From: Sphingobacterium sp. LZ7M1
GTDB taxonomy: Bacteria > Bacteroidota > Bacteroidia > Sphingobacteriales > Sphingobacteriaceae
NCBI RefSeq assembly: GCF_024296865.1
Contig: NZ_CP101134.1
Location: 3,348,001 to 3,412,000 of the forward strand
Direction: 5' to 3'
DNA length: 64,000 bases
Of this stretch, positions 24,372 through 34,032 are shown piece by piece. How positions within the stretch are numbered: the stretch's first letter is position 1; the number at the start of each line of letters is the position of its first letter. The translations under genes and the position numbers were made by a program. Below the pieces are notes generated by a model. The model was not told where the DNA came from and did no database searches. It saw nothing but the letters and a program-made list of their open reading frames with translations.

Positions 24372-26063
24372 TTATAGATTTCCTTTTTTCATTTCATCCA
24401 TGGCAAAATTGGCTGCACGAGCTGTCAAGGCCATAAAGGTCAGGGAAGGGTTTTGTGTGCCGGTCGAAGTCATGCTGGCTCCATCCGTGACAAAAACATT
24501 CTTACAGTCATGTACCTGATTCCATTTGTTCAGAATGGAAGTTTTAGGGTCGTTCCCCATCCTCGCTCCTCCCATTTCATGGATATCTAATCCTGGGTTC
24601 TGCTGACTGTTGTGCTGACTGATATTCTTCGCACCTATATAATCTAACATCTCCGCTCCTTGATCCAGGAAGTCTTGCATGCTCTTTTGGTCATTATCGT
24701 CATAGCCAACATTAAAGATGAGCTGCGCCATACCGTATTTATCTTTAAGGTCAGTACTTAAACGAACATGGTTTTCCGCTTTTGGAATGGTTTCACCTTG
24801 CATCATCATACTGATCCCCCATCCACCTACTTCAGACAGGCTATCTTTAAAGTCCGCCCCTACTTGCATCTCACTACTTCCTCCACGGCCACGATATGCA
24901 CCAAAGAAAGAGGCATAACCGCGAAGGAAGTCCATTTCCTGTTTCTTCACATTCCTGAAGTTGGGAATAATTGGTTGTGTAGGTCTGCGACCGTAATAAT
25001 ACATATCCTCAAAACCATCAATGTTCGCAGAAATTGAACCCAGGTAATTATGGAAAGCGATATATTTACCAAGTAGACCCGAGTCATTACCTAAACCATT
25101 TGGAAACCGCTTGGAGGTCGAGTTCAATAAAATCTGGTTACTTGCGATGGTAGAAGCATTCACAAAAATCACCTTCGCGAAATATTCGGAAGTTTTCTGG
25201 GTTTCGGCATCAATTATCCTCACTCCTGTGGCTTTCTTTTGGTCCTCACTATAGATAATAGATTCCACGATGGAATTAGGCCTGATGGTTAAATTTCCTG
25301 TTTTAGCGGCCCATGGCAAGGTAGATGAATTGGAACTGAAATAACCGCCAAAGGGACATCCCCGTTGACACATGGTCCTGTTCTGGCACTTGGTCCTTCC
25401 CTGTGCGATATGGATTGGCTGAGGGTCTGTAATATGGGCACAGCGCCCAGCAATGACCTGCCGATCCTTATACTTGCTCGGTAATTTCTTTTGGATCATC
25501 TGTTCCACCGCATTCAGGTCAAATGGAGGAAGAAATTCACCATCGGGCATGGCTGCATTGCCATCTCGATTTCCTGAAACTCCAATGAATTTTTCTACGT
25601 GACTATACCAAGGGGCAATATCGGCATATCGGATAGGCCAATCTACGGCAAATCCATCCCTGGCAGGCCCTTCAAAATCATGATCGCTCCATCGCTGTAC
25701 CTGTCTTGCCCATAACAGCGACTTACCGCCTACATGATACCCCCTGATCCAATCAAAGGGTTTTTCCTGCACATATTCCTGATCCTTGTCCTTGGTAAAG
25801 AAATGCATGGCATCCTCATTGAAGGCATAGCATCTGGAGGCAATAGGATTCTCCTGTTTAATTTTAAGTGGCACCCGATTATGATGATCAAATTGCCAAG
25901 GATCCATATAAGCAGTTGGATAGTCCTTGACATGCTGCACATCAAAACCACGTTCCAAGACTAAGGTCTTGAAGCCTTTTTCACAGAATTCTTTTGCTGC
26001 CCATCCTCCGGAGATCCCCGATCCAATGACGATAACATCAAAGTTGTCGTTACTATTTGCCAT
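24372..26063 (-). CDS. GMC family FAD-dependent oxidoreductase
   Basis: The 563-residue protein has an N-terminal FAD dinucleotide fold (VIVIGSGISGGWAAKEFCEKG, about 10-30), the GGKSLLWARQVQRW segment, and the GMC C-terminal catalytic pair His (HEMGGARMG) and Asn (TQNPSLTFMA). A cysteine group at about residues 208-236 (GRCAHI, then KCQNRTMCQRGCPFGG) resembles the Fe-S-binding Cys cluster of bacterial FAD glucose or glucoside dehydrogenases. Those enzymes normally pair with a small Tat-type subunit, which is not adjacent here. No signal peptide is seen. The substrate is unknown; sugar or sugar-acid oxidation is the likely class. Confidence 0.85.
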   Translation of the reverse strand: MANSNDNFDVIVIGSGISGGWAAKEFCEKGFKTLVLERGFDVQHVKDYPTAYMDPWQFDHHNRVPLKIKQENPIASRCYAFNEDAMHFFTKDKDQEYVQEKPFDWIRGYHVGGKSLLWARQVQRWSDHDFEGPARDGFAVDWPIRYADIAPWYSHVEKFIGVSGNRDGNAAMPDGEFLPPFDLNAVEQMIQKKLPSKYKDRQVIAGRCAHITDPQPIHIAQGRTKCQNRTMCQRGCPFGGYFSSNSSTLPWAAKTGNLTIRPNSIVESIIYSEDQKKATGVRIIDAETQKTSEYFAKVIFVNASTIASNQILLNSTSKRFPNGLGNDSGLLGKYIAFHNYLGSISANIDGFEDMYYYGRRPTQPIIPNFRNVKKQEMDFLRGYASFFGAYRGRGGSSEMQVGADFKDSLSEVGGWGISMMMQGETIPKAENHVRLSTDLKDKYGMAQLIFNVGYDDNDQKSMQDFLDQGAEMLDYIGAKNISQHNSQQNPGLDIHEMGGARMGNDPKTSILNKWNQVHDCKNVFVTDGASMTSTGTQNPSLTFMALTARAANFAMDEMKKGNL

Positions 26064-26327
26064 CTCTTGATTGTTTGTAAGATTTTAGCCTGTACCCAAA
26101 ATAGCCTGAATGATCAGATATTCACCATATTTGACACAGGAAGCTTGTTTTTTAAGGTTGATAATAGCTTGCAATATACAAAATGGGGCTTAATTATCAG
26201 GGCTATTTGTTGTATCAATTATTATACTTAACTTGATTTTCAGGCTCTTAATCATTATTGAATCCTGTCAATTATTTTTAATCTTTCTAAATAATTTATT
26301 ATGCATGCATAGTATAATCTGATTAAT

Positions 26328-26335
26328 TATATTTG
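26328..26335 (+). promoter_or_regulatory. Putative -7 element for the Fe-S membrane protein gene
   Basis: TATATTTG is an exact TAnnTTTG match, 19 bases before the ATG. The rest of the 291-base gap (26064-26354) is AT-rich with no other feature I can see. Confidence 0.45.
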
Positions 26336-26354
26336 TTAACCTAAGTATTAAACT

Positions 26355-27650
26355 ATGATAAGTCAACTCATTTTTGGTATTATCTTACTGGCGGCCTTGG
26401 TCTTATTTTACAGGAATGCGAGTAAAATCTATAGAAATATAAAGCTAGGTAAATCGGTTGATCGCTTTGACCAGCCTGGAGAACGCATCAAGATCATGCT
26501 GTTGGTAGCTTTTGGACAGAAGAAGATGTTCAAGCGCCCCATTCCAGCTTTGCTCCATTTATTTGTGTATGTAGGTTTTGTCATCATCAATATCGAGATG
26601 CTGGAAATCGTGATTGATGGGTTATTTGGCACCCATCGTGTATTTTCAGAAGCATTGGGCGGACTATATGATTTCCTGATTTTCTCGTTTGAGATCTTGG
26701 CATTCTTGGTTTTGATGGGATGTGTGGTCTTTATGATCCGCAGAAATGTGCTGAAGGTCAAGCGCCTGAATCAAAGCGAACTGAACAATTGGCCAAAAAC
26801 GGATGCCAACCTGATCCTTACAGCAGAGATCTTATTGATGGCTGCCTTTTTAACGATGAATGCTGCAGACCTAAAATTACAGGTCCTTGCAGTTGATGGC
26901 TATCATGCAGTGGGTTCCTTTCCAATCAGCTCCTATTTAGTTGGCATCCTTCCGGATTCGCCGGAGGTATTGATTGGGATTGAAAGATTCTGCTGGTGGT
27001 TCCATATCATTGGGGTCTTGGCTTTCCTGAATTACTTACCGATCTCCAAACATTTACATATCCTATTGGCATTCCCCAATACCTATTTCAGCAGATTGGA
27101 ACCAAAAGGCGAGTTCAACAACATGCCATCTGTGACCGAAGAGGTGAAAGTGATGTTGGATCCTAGTCTCCCGCCCCCTACTGGCGAACCAAGCCGATTT
27201 GGGGTCAAGGATGTTCAGGACCTGACCTGGAAGAATCTTTTGGATGCCTATACCTGTACGGAATGTGGCCGTTGTACATCGGCATGTCCTGCAAATATGA
27301 CCGGGAAATTGCTGTCACCTCGTAAGATCATGATGGATACCCGTGACCGTATAGAAGAGGTTGGAAAGAATATAGACAAGAATGGAAGCTTTGTAGAGGA
27401 TGGAAAGGCTTTATTGGACACTTATATCAGTAGAGAGGAGATTTGGGCCTGTACGAGCTGTAATGCCTGTGTGGAGCAATGTCCAGTCAACATCAATCCA
27501 TTGGAGATTATCATAGGACTAAGGCAGTATGCCGTGATGGAAGAATCTCAGGCCCCATCCAGCATCAATAACATGTTCTCTAACTTAGAGAATAACGGTG
27601 CGCCGTGGAAATATGCACAGGCAGACCGTGCGAATTGGGCAAATCAATAA
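26355..27650 (+). CDS. Membrane-bound 4Fe-4S protein, HdrC/GlcF-related
   Basis: The 431-residue protein starts with about five transmembrane helices (1-20, 64-90, 105-128, 152-172, 212-240) of the nitrate-reductase gamma-like type. A cytoplasmic di-cluster ferredoxin domain follows: CTECGRCTSACPA (Cys301/304/307/311) and CTSCNACVEQCPV (Cys366/369/372/376). Such proteins carry electrons between a soluble CCG-domain reductase and the quinone pool. The next gene encodes that CCG partner. In Bacteroidota this pair is thought to link ETF or other flavoproteins to menaquinone, but the donor here is not known. Confidence 0.88.
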   Translation: MISQLIFGIILLAALVLFYRNASKIYRNIKLGKSVDRFDQPGERIKIMLLVAFGQKKMFKRPIPALLHLFVYVGFVIINIEMLEIVIDGLFGTHRVFSEALGGLYDFLIFSFEILAFLVLMGCVVFMIRRNVLKVKRLNQSELNNWPKTDANLILTAEILLMAAFLTMNAADLKLQVLAVDGYHAVGSFPISSYLVGILPDSPEVLIGIERFCWWFHIIGVLAFLNYLPISKHLHILLAFPNTYFSRLEPKGEFNNMPSVTEEVKVMLDPSLPPPTGEPSRFGVKDVQDLTWKNLLDAYTCTECGRCTSACPANMTGKLLSPRKIMMDTRDRIEEVGKNIDKNGSFVEDGKALLDTYISREEIWACTSCNACVEQCPVNINPLEIIIGLRQYAVMEESQAPSSINNMFSNLENNGAPWKYAQADRANWANQ

Positions 27651-27661
27651 TATTTAAAATC

Positions 27662-28456
27662 ATGGAAAATCAATTACATATACCTACCGTTGCAGAGTTA
27701 GTTGCCAAGGGCGAAAGCCCAGACCTGTTGTTCTGGGTTGGCTGTGCAGGAAGTTTTGACGAACGTGCGCAGCGTATTACCAGGGACATCTGCAAGATCC
27801 TCCAACATGTAGGCATCAAATATGCCATTTTAGGGACCGAAGAAAGCTGTACCGGCGATCCGGCAAAGCGTGCAGGAAATGAGTTTTTATTTCAGATGCA
27901 GGCAATGATGAACATCCAGGTACTGGATGGTTATGAAATCAAAAAGATCGTTACGGCCTGTCCGCATTGTTTCAATACCATCAAGAATGAATATCCAAGC
28001 CTAGGTGGCCATTACGAAGTGATCCACCATTCGCAGTTGATCCAATCCTTAATCGACGAGGGTAAACTGAGACCTGCCGATGGCCATGAATTTAAAGGGA
28101 AGAAGATCACCTTCCATGACCCTTGTTATCTAGGACGTGGGAACGGGGTATATGAGGCCCCTCGCAAAGCACTAGAGGTACTGGATGCTGACCTTGTGGA
28201 ACTAAAACGCTGTAAATCGAACGGTTTGTGCTGTGGTGCTGGTGGCGCCCAGATGTTCAAGGAACCTGAAAAGGGTAACAAGGATATCAATGTAGAGCGA
28301 ATTGAAGACGTCATTGAATCCAAAGCGAGCATCGTTGCTGCCGCATGCCCATTCTGCATGACCATGTTGAGCGATGGTGTCAAAGTAAAAGAAAAAGAAC
28401 AGGAAATCAAGGTGCTGGATATTGCGGAGATTACGGCAAAAGCCAATAACCTGTAG
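27662..28456 (+). CDS. CCG-domain (Fe-S)-binding protein, HdrB/GlcF-like
   Basis: From the ATG at 27662 the protein is 264 residues; the longer frame starts inside the preceding gene and is rejected. Two cysteine-rich CCG domains are visible: WVGCAGSFDERAQ with ESCTGDPAKRAG and ACPHCFNTIKNEYP, then HDPCYLGRGNGVYEAPR with CKSNGLCCGAGGAQMF and ACPFCMTML. In heterodisulfide reductase these bind non-cubane 4Fe-4S clusters. The gene starts 11 bases after the membrane Fe-S gene, so the two form one complex. A strong terminator follows. Confidence 0.9.
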   Translation: MENQLHIPTVAELVAKGESPDLLFWVGCAGSFDERAQRITRDICKILQHVGIKYAILGTEESCTGDPAKRAGNEFLFQMQAMMNIQVLDGYEIKKIVTACPHCFNTIKNEYPSLGGHYEVIHHSQLIQSLIDEGKLRPADGHEFKGKKITFHDPCYLGRGNGVYEAPRKALEVLDADLVELKRCKSNGLCCGAGGAQMFKEPEKGNKDINVERIEDVIESKASIVAAACPFCMTMLSDGVKVKEKEQEIKVLDIAEITAKANNL

Positions 28457-28486
28457 GGAAACATAATGGGCCAGTAGTAAGGCCTA

Positions 28487-28523
28487 AAAAATCCCCTTTG
28501 TTGATAATCAAAGGGGATTTTTT
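28487..28523 (+). terminator. Intrinsic terminator after the Fe-S operon
   Basis: AAAAATCCCCTTTG (28487-28500) and CAAAGGGGATTTTT (28509-28522) form a 14-bp stem with an 8-nt loop, followed by T. Confidence 0.88.
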
Positions 28524-28595
28524 GTTGGGTTTAATTTAGGGGAACAAAAAAAAGAAGCTATCTAAGCAAGATAACTTCTTCTATCATTTTCAGGG

Positions 28596-28679
28596 TGCCC
28601 AGGAGCAGATTCGAACTGCCACACCCAATAGGGCGCCACCCCCTCAAGATGGTGCGTCTACCAATTTCGCCACCTGGGC
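28596..28679 (-). tRNA. tRNA-Leu (GAG)
   Basis: On the minus strand the acceptor stem is GCCCAGG/CCTGGGC, the D-arm GTGGCGAAATTGGTAGACGC is typical of tRNA-Leu, the anticodon stem is CCATC/GGTGG with loop TTGAGGG (anticodon GAG), then a class II variable arm and a T-arm with GTTCGAATC. It is 84 nt with discriminator A. CCA is not encoded. Confidence 0.95.
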
Positions 28680-28724
28680 TTAGACATCGCAAAAATACTC
28701 TTTATTTTGATTTTTGCAACGAAT

Positions 28725-29612
28725 TTAGACCTTTTCCTTCTTCAGATTTTTATTGATCAATGTTTGGATTATTCCATCAGCCAGACCGATACGTGGCGCC
28801 ATGATATTCTTCAGGTGCCCTACTTTCATTATGGTCAAAAAGATCTCGGAGGCCGGAATAATAACGTCAGCCCTATCTTGCTTTAATTCAAGCACATTGA
28901 TCCTATCTTTCAATGAATAAGAGTTCAGGTATACATATAAAGCTTTCAGTTTCGCATATGAAATTGGCTTATCAGCTTTTTCATTAGCTAAACGAGATAG
29001 CTTGTTGATGTTACCTCCACTTCCTATACCATAAATATTCTTATACCCTTTGGTAATGTTCTTCACCCATAACTTCATATCATCCCATGTCTCCGGACTA
29101 TCTTGATTATCCAAGATACGGATAGTACCTAGGTTAAAGGATCTAGAAGCCACCAAGTCACCATTGGCGAACAATGATATCTCGGTACTACCGCCACCTA
29201 CATCGATATATAGATAAACCTTATTTCTGTCCATGCTGGTATGGCTATGCACATTGTATATGATCTGGGCCTCTATTGCCCCATCAATGATATCAATGTC
29301 CACGCCTGCTTCCTTACATGCCTTGACAACATCCTTTCCATTGTCTGCATCACGCATGGCAGATGTAGCGCAAGCCATATAATCGGAAACCTTATAGACA
29401 TCCATGAGGTTCCTGAAAGCACTCATGGTCTTGATCATGCTCTCAAATTTTCCTTCAGAAATATGTTGATGTATAAAGGCGTCGTCTCCCAATCGAAGGG
29501 GAACCCGAAGTAAAGTGTTTTTGTTAAATGTGATTTCGTTCTCTCTTACAATAATATCGGCAATCAACAGGCGGACTGCATTTGAACCGATATCAATAGC
29601 GGCATATCTCAC
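28725..29612 (-). CDS. Ppx/GppA family phosphatase
   Basis: The 295-residue protein of the ASKHA fold starts at a GTG (29612); the first residues are already the family motif YAAIDIGSNAVRLLI. The second phosphate-binding loop YIDVGGGSTEISLF and GIGSGGNINKL are present. It is the short (about 300 residue) exopolyphosphatase/ppGpp-phosphatase-like version, without the C-terminal HD domain. The expected substrates are polyphosphate or pppGpp. It lies in tandem with, but 79 bases downstream of, the oxidoreductase gene. Confidence 0.92.
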   Translation of the reverse strand: MRYAAIDIGSNAVRLLIADIIVRENEITFNKNTLLRVPLRLGDDAFIHQHISEGKFESMIKTMSAFRNLMDVYKVSDYMACATSAMRDADNGKDVVKACKEAGVDIDIIDGAIEAQIIYNVHSHTSMDRNKVYLYIDVGGGSTEISLFANGDLVASRSFNLGTIRILDNQDSPETWDDMKLWVKNITKGYKNIYGIGSGGNINKLSRLANEKADKPISYAKLKALYVYLNSYSLKDRINVLELKQDRADVIIPASEIFLTIMKVGHLKNIMAPRIGLADGIIQTLINKNLKKEKV

Positions 29613-29691
29613 GTTATATTAGATTTGAAAAGTTTAACAATGTTAAAAATCCTAAATTAACTAAATGTAAACTTTATATTAAATAGAAGTT

Positions 29692-30714
29692 TTATTTATT
29701 TGGTCCTAGAATCTCTAACTGCCAAAGAATTTGGTCTTTAGTGACAAAGTAAGGTTCATCTTCCCGAATTGTGCGATAGACTTCATCGAATAATTCCATG
29801 TAATTCCCTAATTCAGCAGGAACAAACCTAGAAACCAAATTACCTTCTTCATCCGGACTGGTCAAGACCCCTTCCATTCCTTCAGGCTCGATTCCATAGG
29901 CAGGATTGTTAGGGAGCATCCCATCGATCAATTGTGCTTCTTGCACGTCGGTTCTATTTTTGATGAAACTACCCTTGGTGCCATGGAGCACAAAACTAGC
30001 TTGAGGATTGGCCACTAAAAGACTAGCTGTGATATACACATTCAAGCCAGAGGTATAATTCAGGATAATACAACCATAGTCATCCACAATGGAACCTGGC
30101 CTATAAACGCCCCGAACCTTGGTCATCGCTTTAGGCTTGCCAAATAAGGAAATAGCCTGGTCAAGTAAGTGTGAACCGAGGTCGTAAATGACCCCTGATG
30201 CTGGGATTTTAGTTTCTTTAAACAGCTTTGGACCCAACTCTGGTTTAAAGCGATCAAAGCGAATGTGCAATTCGATAGGACGCCCAACCTCATTGTTCTC
30301 TATGACCTTCTTCAGTGCCAGGAAATCGGTATCAAAACGGCGGTTATGGAAAGGTAAGATATGTTTTCCCATATCATTTGCCACCTTAAAGAGCACATTT
30401 GCTTCCGGTGCAGTTGGTGCAAAAGGCTTTTCGATCAGCACATGTTTGCCGGCCTTCAGAGCTTTTAACGCGAACTCAACATGGGTATCGTTGGGAGTGT
30501 TGACAATGACCAATTCAATCTCAGGATCGTTGATCAAGTCGTCTACTGAATCATAGCTGATGATATTTGGGTATCTATCCTGCGCCAATTTCTTGGATCG
30601 CTCTACAATTCCTCTTAATTCGAAGTTTGGGTTAACCTCTATAAATGGCGCATGGAATACCCTTCCGGACATTCCATACGACAATATACCTGTAACTATT
30701 TTGTTTTCTGTCAT
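29692..30714 (-). CDS. Gfo/Idh/MocA family oxidoreductase
   Basis: This is a 340-residue cytoplasmic NAD(P)-dependent enzyme. The Rossmann N-terminus starts TGILSYGMSGRVFHAPF, then VIVNTPNDTHVEFALKALKAGKHVLIEKPFAPT with the catalytic-loop Lys of EKP. The C-terminal alpha/beta domain includes YDLGSHLLDQAISLFG. Proteins with the YGMSGRVFHAPF start are often annotated as oxidoreductase YvaA/YdgJ-like, acting on scyllo-inosose-type substrates. No sugar operon is adjacent, so the substrate is open. The gene starts 10 bases after the lipoprotein gene and may be co-transcribed. Confidence 0.9.
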   Translation of the reverse strand: MTENKIVTGILSYGMSGRVFHAPFIEVNPNFELRGIVERSKKLAQDRYPNIISYDSVDDLINDPEIELVIVNTPNDTHVEFALKALKAGKHVLIEKPFAPTAPEANVLFKVANDMGKHILPFHNRRFDTDFLALKKVIENNEVGRPIELHIRFDRFKPELGPKLFKETKIPASGVIYDLGSHLLDQAISLFGKPKAMTKVRGVYRPGSIVDDYGCIILNYTSGLNVYITASLLVANPQASFVLHGTKGSFIKNRTDVQEAQLIDGMLPNNPAYGIEPEGMEGVLTSPDEEGNLVSRFVPAELGNYMELFDEVYRTIREDEPYFVTKDQILWQLEILGPNK

Positions 30715-30724
30715 TTATCTTTGC

Positions 30725-31345
30725 TTAGTGATGCGCATGGGCATCTGCTTTACCACCTACGGCAGTAAACAACTGAGCAACAGTTTCTGTTTGGGATTGT
30801 GCAAAATCACGCAAATCTTTATTGGTATTACGAGAAAGTCTTCTGAATTGTTCTTTTACCAAAGCAACTTGATGTTGGATATGGCTTAAGTACTCCTGGT
30901 CAGAATAAACTTTAGCATGTTGTAAAGCCAAAGGAGCTGCAGAATCTGCGATAGTAGAATCATTAACAACAACTGGAGCTTCATTCGGTTCAACGGCAAT
31001 ATTTTCTTGGCCTTCACCTGTGAATTTCTCCGTTCCTAGGATTGGGAAATCAACATGGTATTTAGTCGCCAATGAATCCATTTGAGGAAGGATATCAGAG
31101 AAAAATTTAGCAGCTTTTGCGGCAGCATCTTTCGCCTGTGCATTACCCACTGTAGCTACATGCTCTGCGTAGGATACCTCATAAGGTGCGATGGACCCTA
31201 CTTGTCTGAAGAAAGCATACGCATCACCATCAACCAATGTCGTATGTGTGTATTTCAATTGGTTTTCATCAGCCGTTTTGAAAACACAAGAAGATAAAGA
31301 AGTACTTGCAAGAACTGCTGCAACTAATAATGTATTTAATTTCAT
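30725..31345 (-). CDS. Lipoprotein of the DUF4142-like (ferritin-like helical) type
   Basis: The 206-residue protein has lipoprotein signal MKLNTLLVAAVLASTSLSSC (Cys20). The mature part is helical with repeated His/Glu/Asp positions (AYAFFRQVGSIAPYEVSYAEHVA, LPQMDSLATKYHVDFP, LSHIQHQVALVKEQFRRLS) and a C-terminal HAHH. The pattern suggests DUF4142, a ferritin-like four-helix domain; the insertion near 105-150 is low-complexity. Function unknown. A likely outer-membrane or periplasmic anchor. It lies directly upstream of the Gfo/Idh/MocA gene. Confidence 0.75.
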   Translation of the reverse strand: MKLNTLLVAAVLASTSLSSCVFKTADENQLKYTHTTLVDGDAYAFFRQVGSIAPYEVSYAEHVATVGNAQAKDAAAKAAKFFSDILPQMDSLATKYHVDFPILGTEKFTGEGQENIAVEPNEAPVVVNDSTIADSAAPLALQHAKVYSDQEYLSHIQHQVALVKEQFRRLSRNTNKDLRDFAQSQTETVAQLFTAVGGKADAHAHH

Positions 31346-31423
31346 CGCTTTATTATTTTAAAAACACACAAAAATAAAAAAATATCCCTATTAATGCCTA
31401 TTTCTATCTAATTCAAAATCAAT

Positions 31424-34000
31424 CTAAGCTAAATTTCTTCCTGCATTCACCACTCCATAAATGGTACGGCCAATTAATTTGCGGTATGTTTCTGCTTTAG
31501 ACTCTTCCATTTTCTGCTTTTCAAGCAAACGGATGGCATAATGCTGGATAATCAACAATGGAAGGATAATTTTTTCTCTTTCTAAAATAGAAGCTCTTTC
31601 CACTGGATAATTTTCCATTAATTCTTTCATGCCGGTCAGTTTTAACAGATATTTCTTGGTTAAATCGAACTCATCTTTCAACATTGTCCAGAATTCACCA
31701 AATCTTGCATCGTCTTTCATATAGGACGTGATATCAAAATTGGACTTTGTCATGGACATCATACAGTTGTCGATTACCGTATTGAACATACCTGAAGTTT
31801 CGTACAGGTTCTTCACATATGACCAAAGGTTATTGTCCTCTGCCCATTGCAAAGCCGAACCTACACCAAAGAATCCAGGGATATTCTGTTTCAACTGGCT
31901 CCATGAAGTCACAAAACTGATGGCACGAAGGTCTTCCAACCTCAATTCCCTACCCGAATTTCTCTTCATCGGCCTGCTGGAGATATTCATGCTGGATAGT
32001 GATTTCAATGGACTTAAGGTTTCCAGATATTTCAGGAACAAAGGATGATGCCTTAATTCCAAGAATTTCTGATGGCTCTCTGCTGCCATGCGATCGATTA
32101 CATCTTTCTGCTTTGCTGTCAATGTATCGCCTACCCTTTGCTGCAGATCAGAGATCAAACCTGCATGTAGCAATTGTTCAATATTATATTTTGCAGAATC
32201 CAACGAGCCATACTGACTACTGATGGTCTGACCTTGGATCGTCAATTGAATGTGGTTGTTTTCGATCTCCTTACCCATGGAAGCATAGAAACGCTGGGTT
32301 TTACCACCGCCACGCGCTGGAGGGCCACCACGACCGTCGAAGAATATCAGATCCACATCATACTCCCTTGAAATGGCTGTCAATTCGATCTTAGCTTTAT
32401 AGATCGACCAGTTGGCCATCAGGTAACCGCCATCCTTGGTGCTATCAGAGAAACCCAGCATAATGGTCTGTTTGTTTCCTCTTTTCTTCAGGTGAGCAGC
32501 ATACACGGGATTTGAATATAAGCTGCGCATTACGTCGGCTGCATGCTTCAGATCATCAACGGTTTCGAATAGAGGAACAAAATCCATGGTTAGATCTTTC
32601 TTGGTCCAGCCCTCCCATAGGAATAGCTGCATCAAGCCCAAGATATCGGATGCCTGTTGGCAATTGGAAATTATAAAGCGTTGAACAGCTCTTTCACTTC
32701 CTGTGGATTGGATTTCCTTTATCAATCGGATAACCTTAATGGTATCTTCGACAAGTGGATCTATGCCATCTTGCAATTCTAGGTTTGCTTCGGTGAATTT
32801 GATGTGTTTTTCCTTCTCTTCTTCCGAGCCTTCAATCTCTTTTAGTTTAATTCCCGTCTCTTTTGGATAGGTTTTTACCAACCAATCAAAGGTACTACGC
32901 AAGGCACTGCTGTCTTGGCGGATATCTAAAGTCGTGAAATAGCAGCCGAAAGTTTGGACTTTTCGTCTCAAATCTTCCACGATCTCTACAAACAGTCCGT
33001 CATGGTTTTCTTTCAGAACGCGAATGATCTCGGTCAGGTTGTGCAAGATCCTTTCTGTTTCATCAACAGGTTTATCACTTGGGTTGAAACTGTTTTCATA
33101 GAACAGCTCTTGTAGCTCTTCCATGTACTGTTCCACCCCACGGAAGGTAATCCTTCTTTTTACGATCCTGAAATCACGATAATAACATCTAAAGAGAATG
33201 GTTCTCAACAGATTTGCCACCTTTTTCGTGCTTTCCCAGGTCACATTTGGATTCCCGTCACGGTCGCCACCTGGCCAAAATCCTAACTCGATAAGGTGAT
33301 TGACATCCTTAGGATTGATTTCCAGCTCATCTTCTATTTTAGCTTCGATTCCCGATGCAACACTATAAAAGACGTTTTCAAGGAACCAAGCCAAACTGAT
33401 GGCCTCATCCACCGGAGTCGGACTTTGCTTATTGATAAATGGTGTTTTCCCTAATTGCTGAAGCAACAGGTGTATGGTTGGAATATCGTTTTTCTTGAGT
33501 TCATCAATCAGGTCATTGATGATGGACAGCACTGGACCAGGATAGAACTGGGTCGGGTGTGCGGTCAAAACTAACCTAACGGACATATCCTTTAATCTGG
33601 AAACGACCTGTTTCTTTAATTGGGGATTTGTCTGGGCCAGATTGAAAATGGATTCCAATCCGCCGGTTTCATCGCTTTTTCCAACGGCCTTGAAGGCAGA
33701 ATCTTCCACCGCATCAAATAAAACAACCTGACGTTCTATATATTGAACAATGCGAAATAACAAGTCTAGACGGTCATCTTCCTGAACGTACTGCTCATAT
33801 TGACCGAAGAAACTATCGATGATAACCTCAGGCGATAAATGCTCCTCCACTCCTTTTTCACAATGGGTCGTAAAAAATGGTAGGATAGTCCCCGTATGCT
33901 TTACCCTTTGAAAGGGCAAAGTCAAGAACAAACTTTTATATAAATCGAACCTCGTGAGGACTTCATTCTGAAAAGCTATTGTCTTTTGGCTTAATCTCAT
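31424..34000 (-). CDS. ppc: Phosphoenolpyruvate carboxylase
   Basis: The 858-residue enzyme, taken from the ATG at 34000 (the upstream GTG frame runs into the promoter), adds bicarbonate to PEP to form oxaloacetate, replenishing the TCA cycle. Motifs: LTAHPTQFYPGP with the catalytic His, GFWPGGDRDGNPNV, MLGFSDSTKDGGYLMANW, and the glycine-rich loop FFDGRGGPPARGGGKT (FHGRGG in most other enzymes). The C-terminus ends in NAGRNLA, with the conserved terminal Asn-Ala-Gly. Divergent from the FUSC gene across a 314-base gap holding the promoters of both. Confidence 0.94.
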   Translation of the reverse strand: MRLSQKTIAFQNEVLTRFDLYKSLFLTLPFQRVKHTGTILPFFTTHCEKGVEEHLSPEVIIDSFFGQYEQYVQEDDRLDLLFRIVQYIERQVVLFDAVEDSAFKAVGKSDETGGLESIFNLAQTNPQLKKQVVSRLKDMSVRLVLTAHPTQFYPGPVLSIINDLIDELKKNDIPTIHLLLQQLGKTPFINKQSPTPVDEAISLAWFLENVFYSVASGIEAKIEDELEINPKDVNHLIELGFWPGGDRDGNPNVTWESTKKVANLLRTILFRCYYRDFRIVKRRITFRGVEQYMEELQELFYENSFNPSDKPVDETERILHNLTEIIRVLKENHDGLFVEIVEDLRRKVQTFGCYFTTLDIRQDSSALRSTFDWLVKTYPKETGIKLKEIEGSEEEKEKHIKFTEANLELQDGIDPLVEDTIKVIRLIKEIQSTGSERAVQRFIISNCQQASDILGLMQLFLWEGWTKKDLTMDFVPLFETVDDLKHAADVMRSLYSNPVYAAHLKKRGNKQTIMLGFSDSTKDGGYLMANWSIYKAKIELTAISREYDVDLIFFDGRGGPPARGGGKTQRFYASMGKEIENNHIQLTIQGQTISSQYGSLDSAKYNIEQLLHAGLISDLQQRVGDTLTAKQKDVIDRMAAESHQKFLELRHHPLFLKYLETLSPLKSLSSMNISSRPMKRNSGRELRLEDLRAISFVTSWSQLKQNIPGFFGVGSALQWAEDNNLWSYVKNLYETSGMFNTVIDNCMMSMTKSNFDITSYMKDDARFGEFWTMLKDEFDLTKKYLLKLTGMKELMENYPVERASILEREKIILPLLIIQHYAIRLLEKQKMEESKAETYRKLIGRTIYGVVNAGRNLA

Positions 34001-34032
34001 AGTAAGTAACGTATCTTGATTTTTGATAGTTG

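Noticed and set aside
27605..27661. Upstream extension of the CCG-domain protein
   Set aside because: It would overlap the preceding gene; the ATG at 27662 starts the protein 11 bases after that gene's stop.
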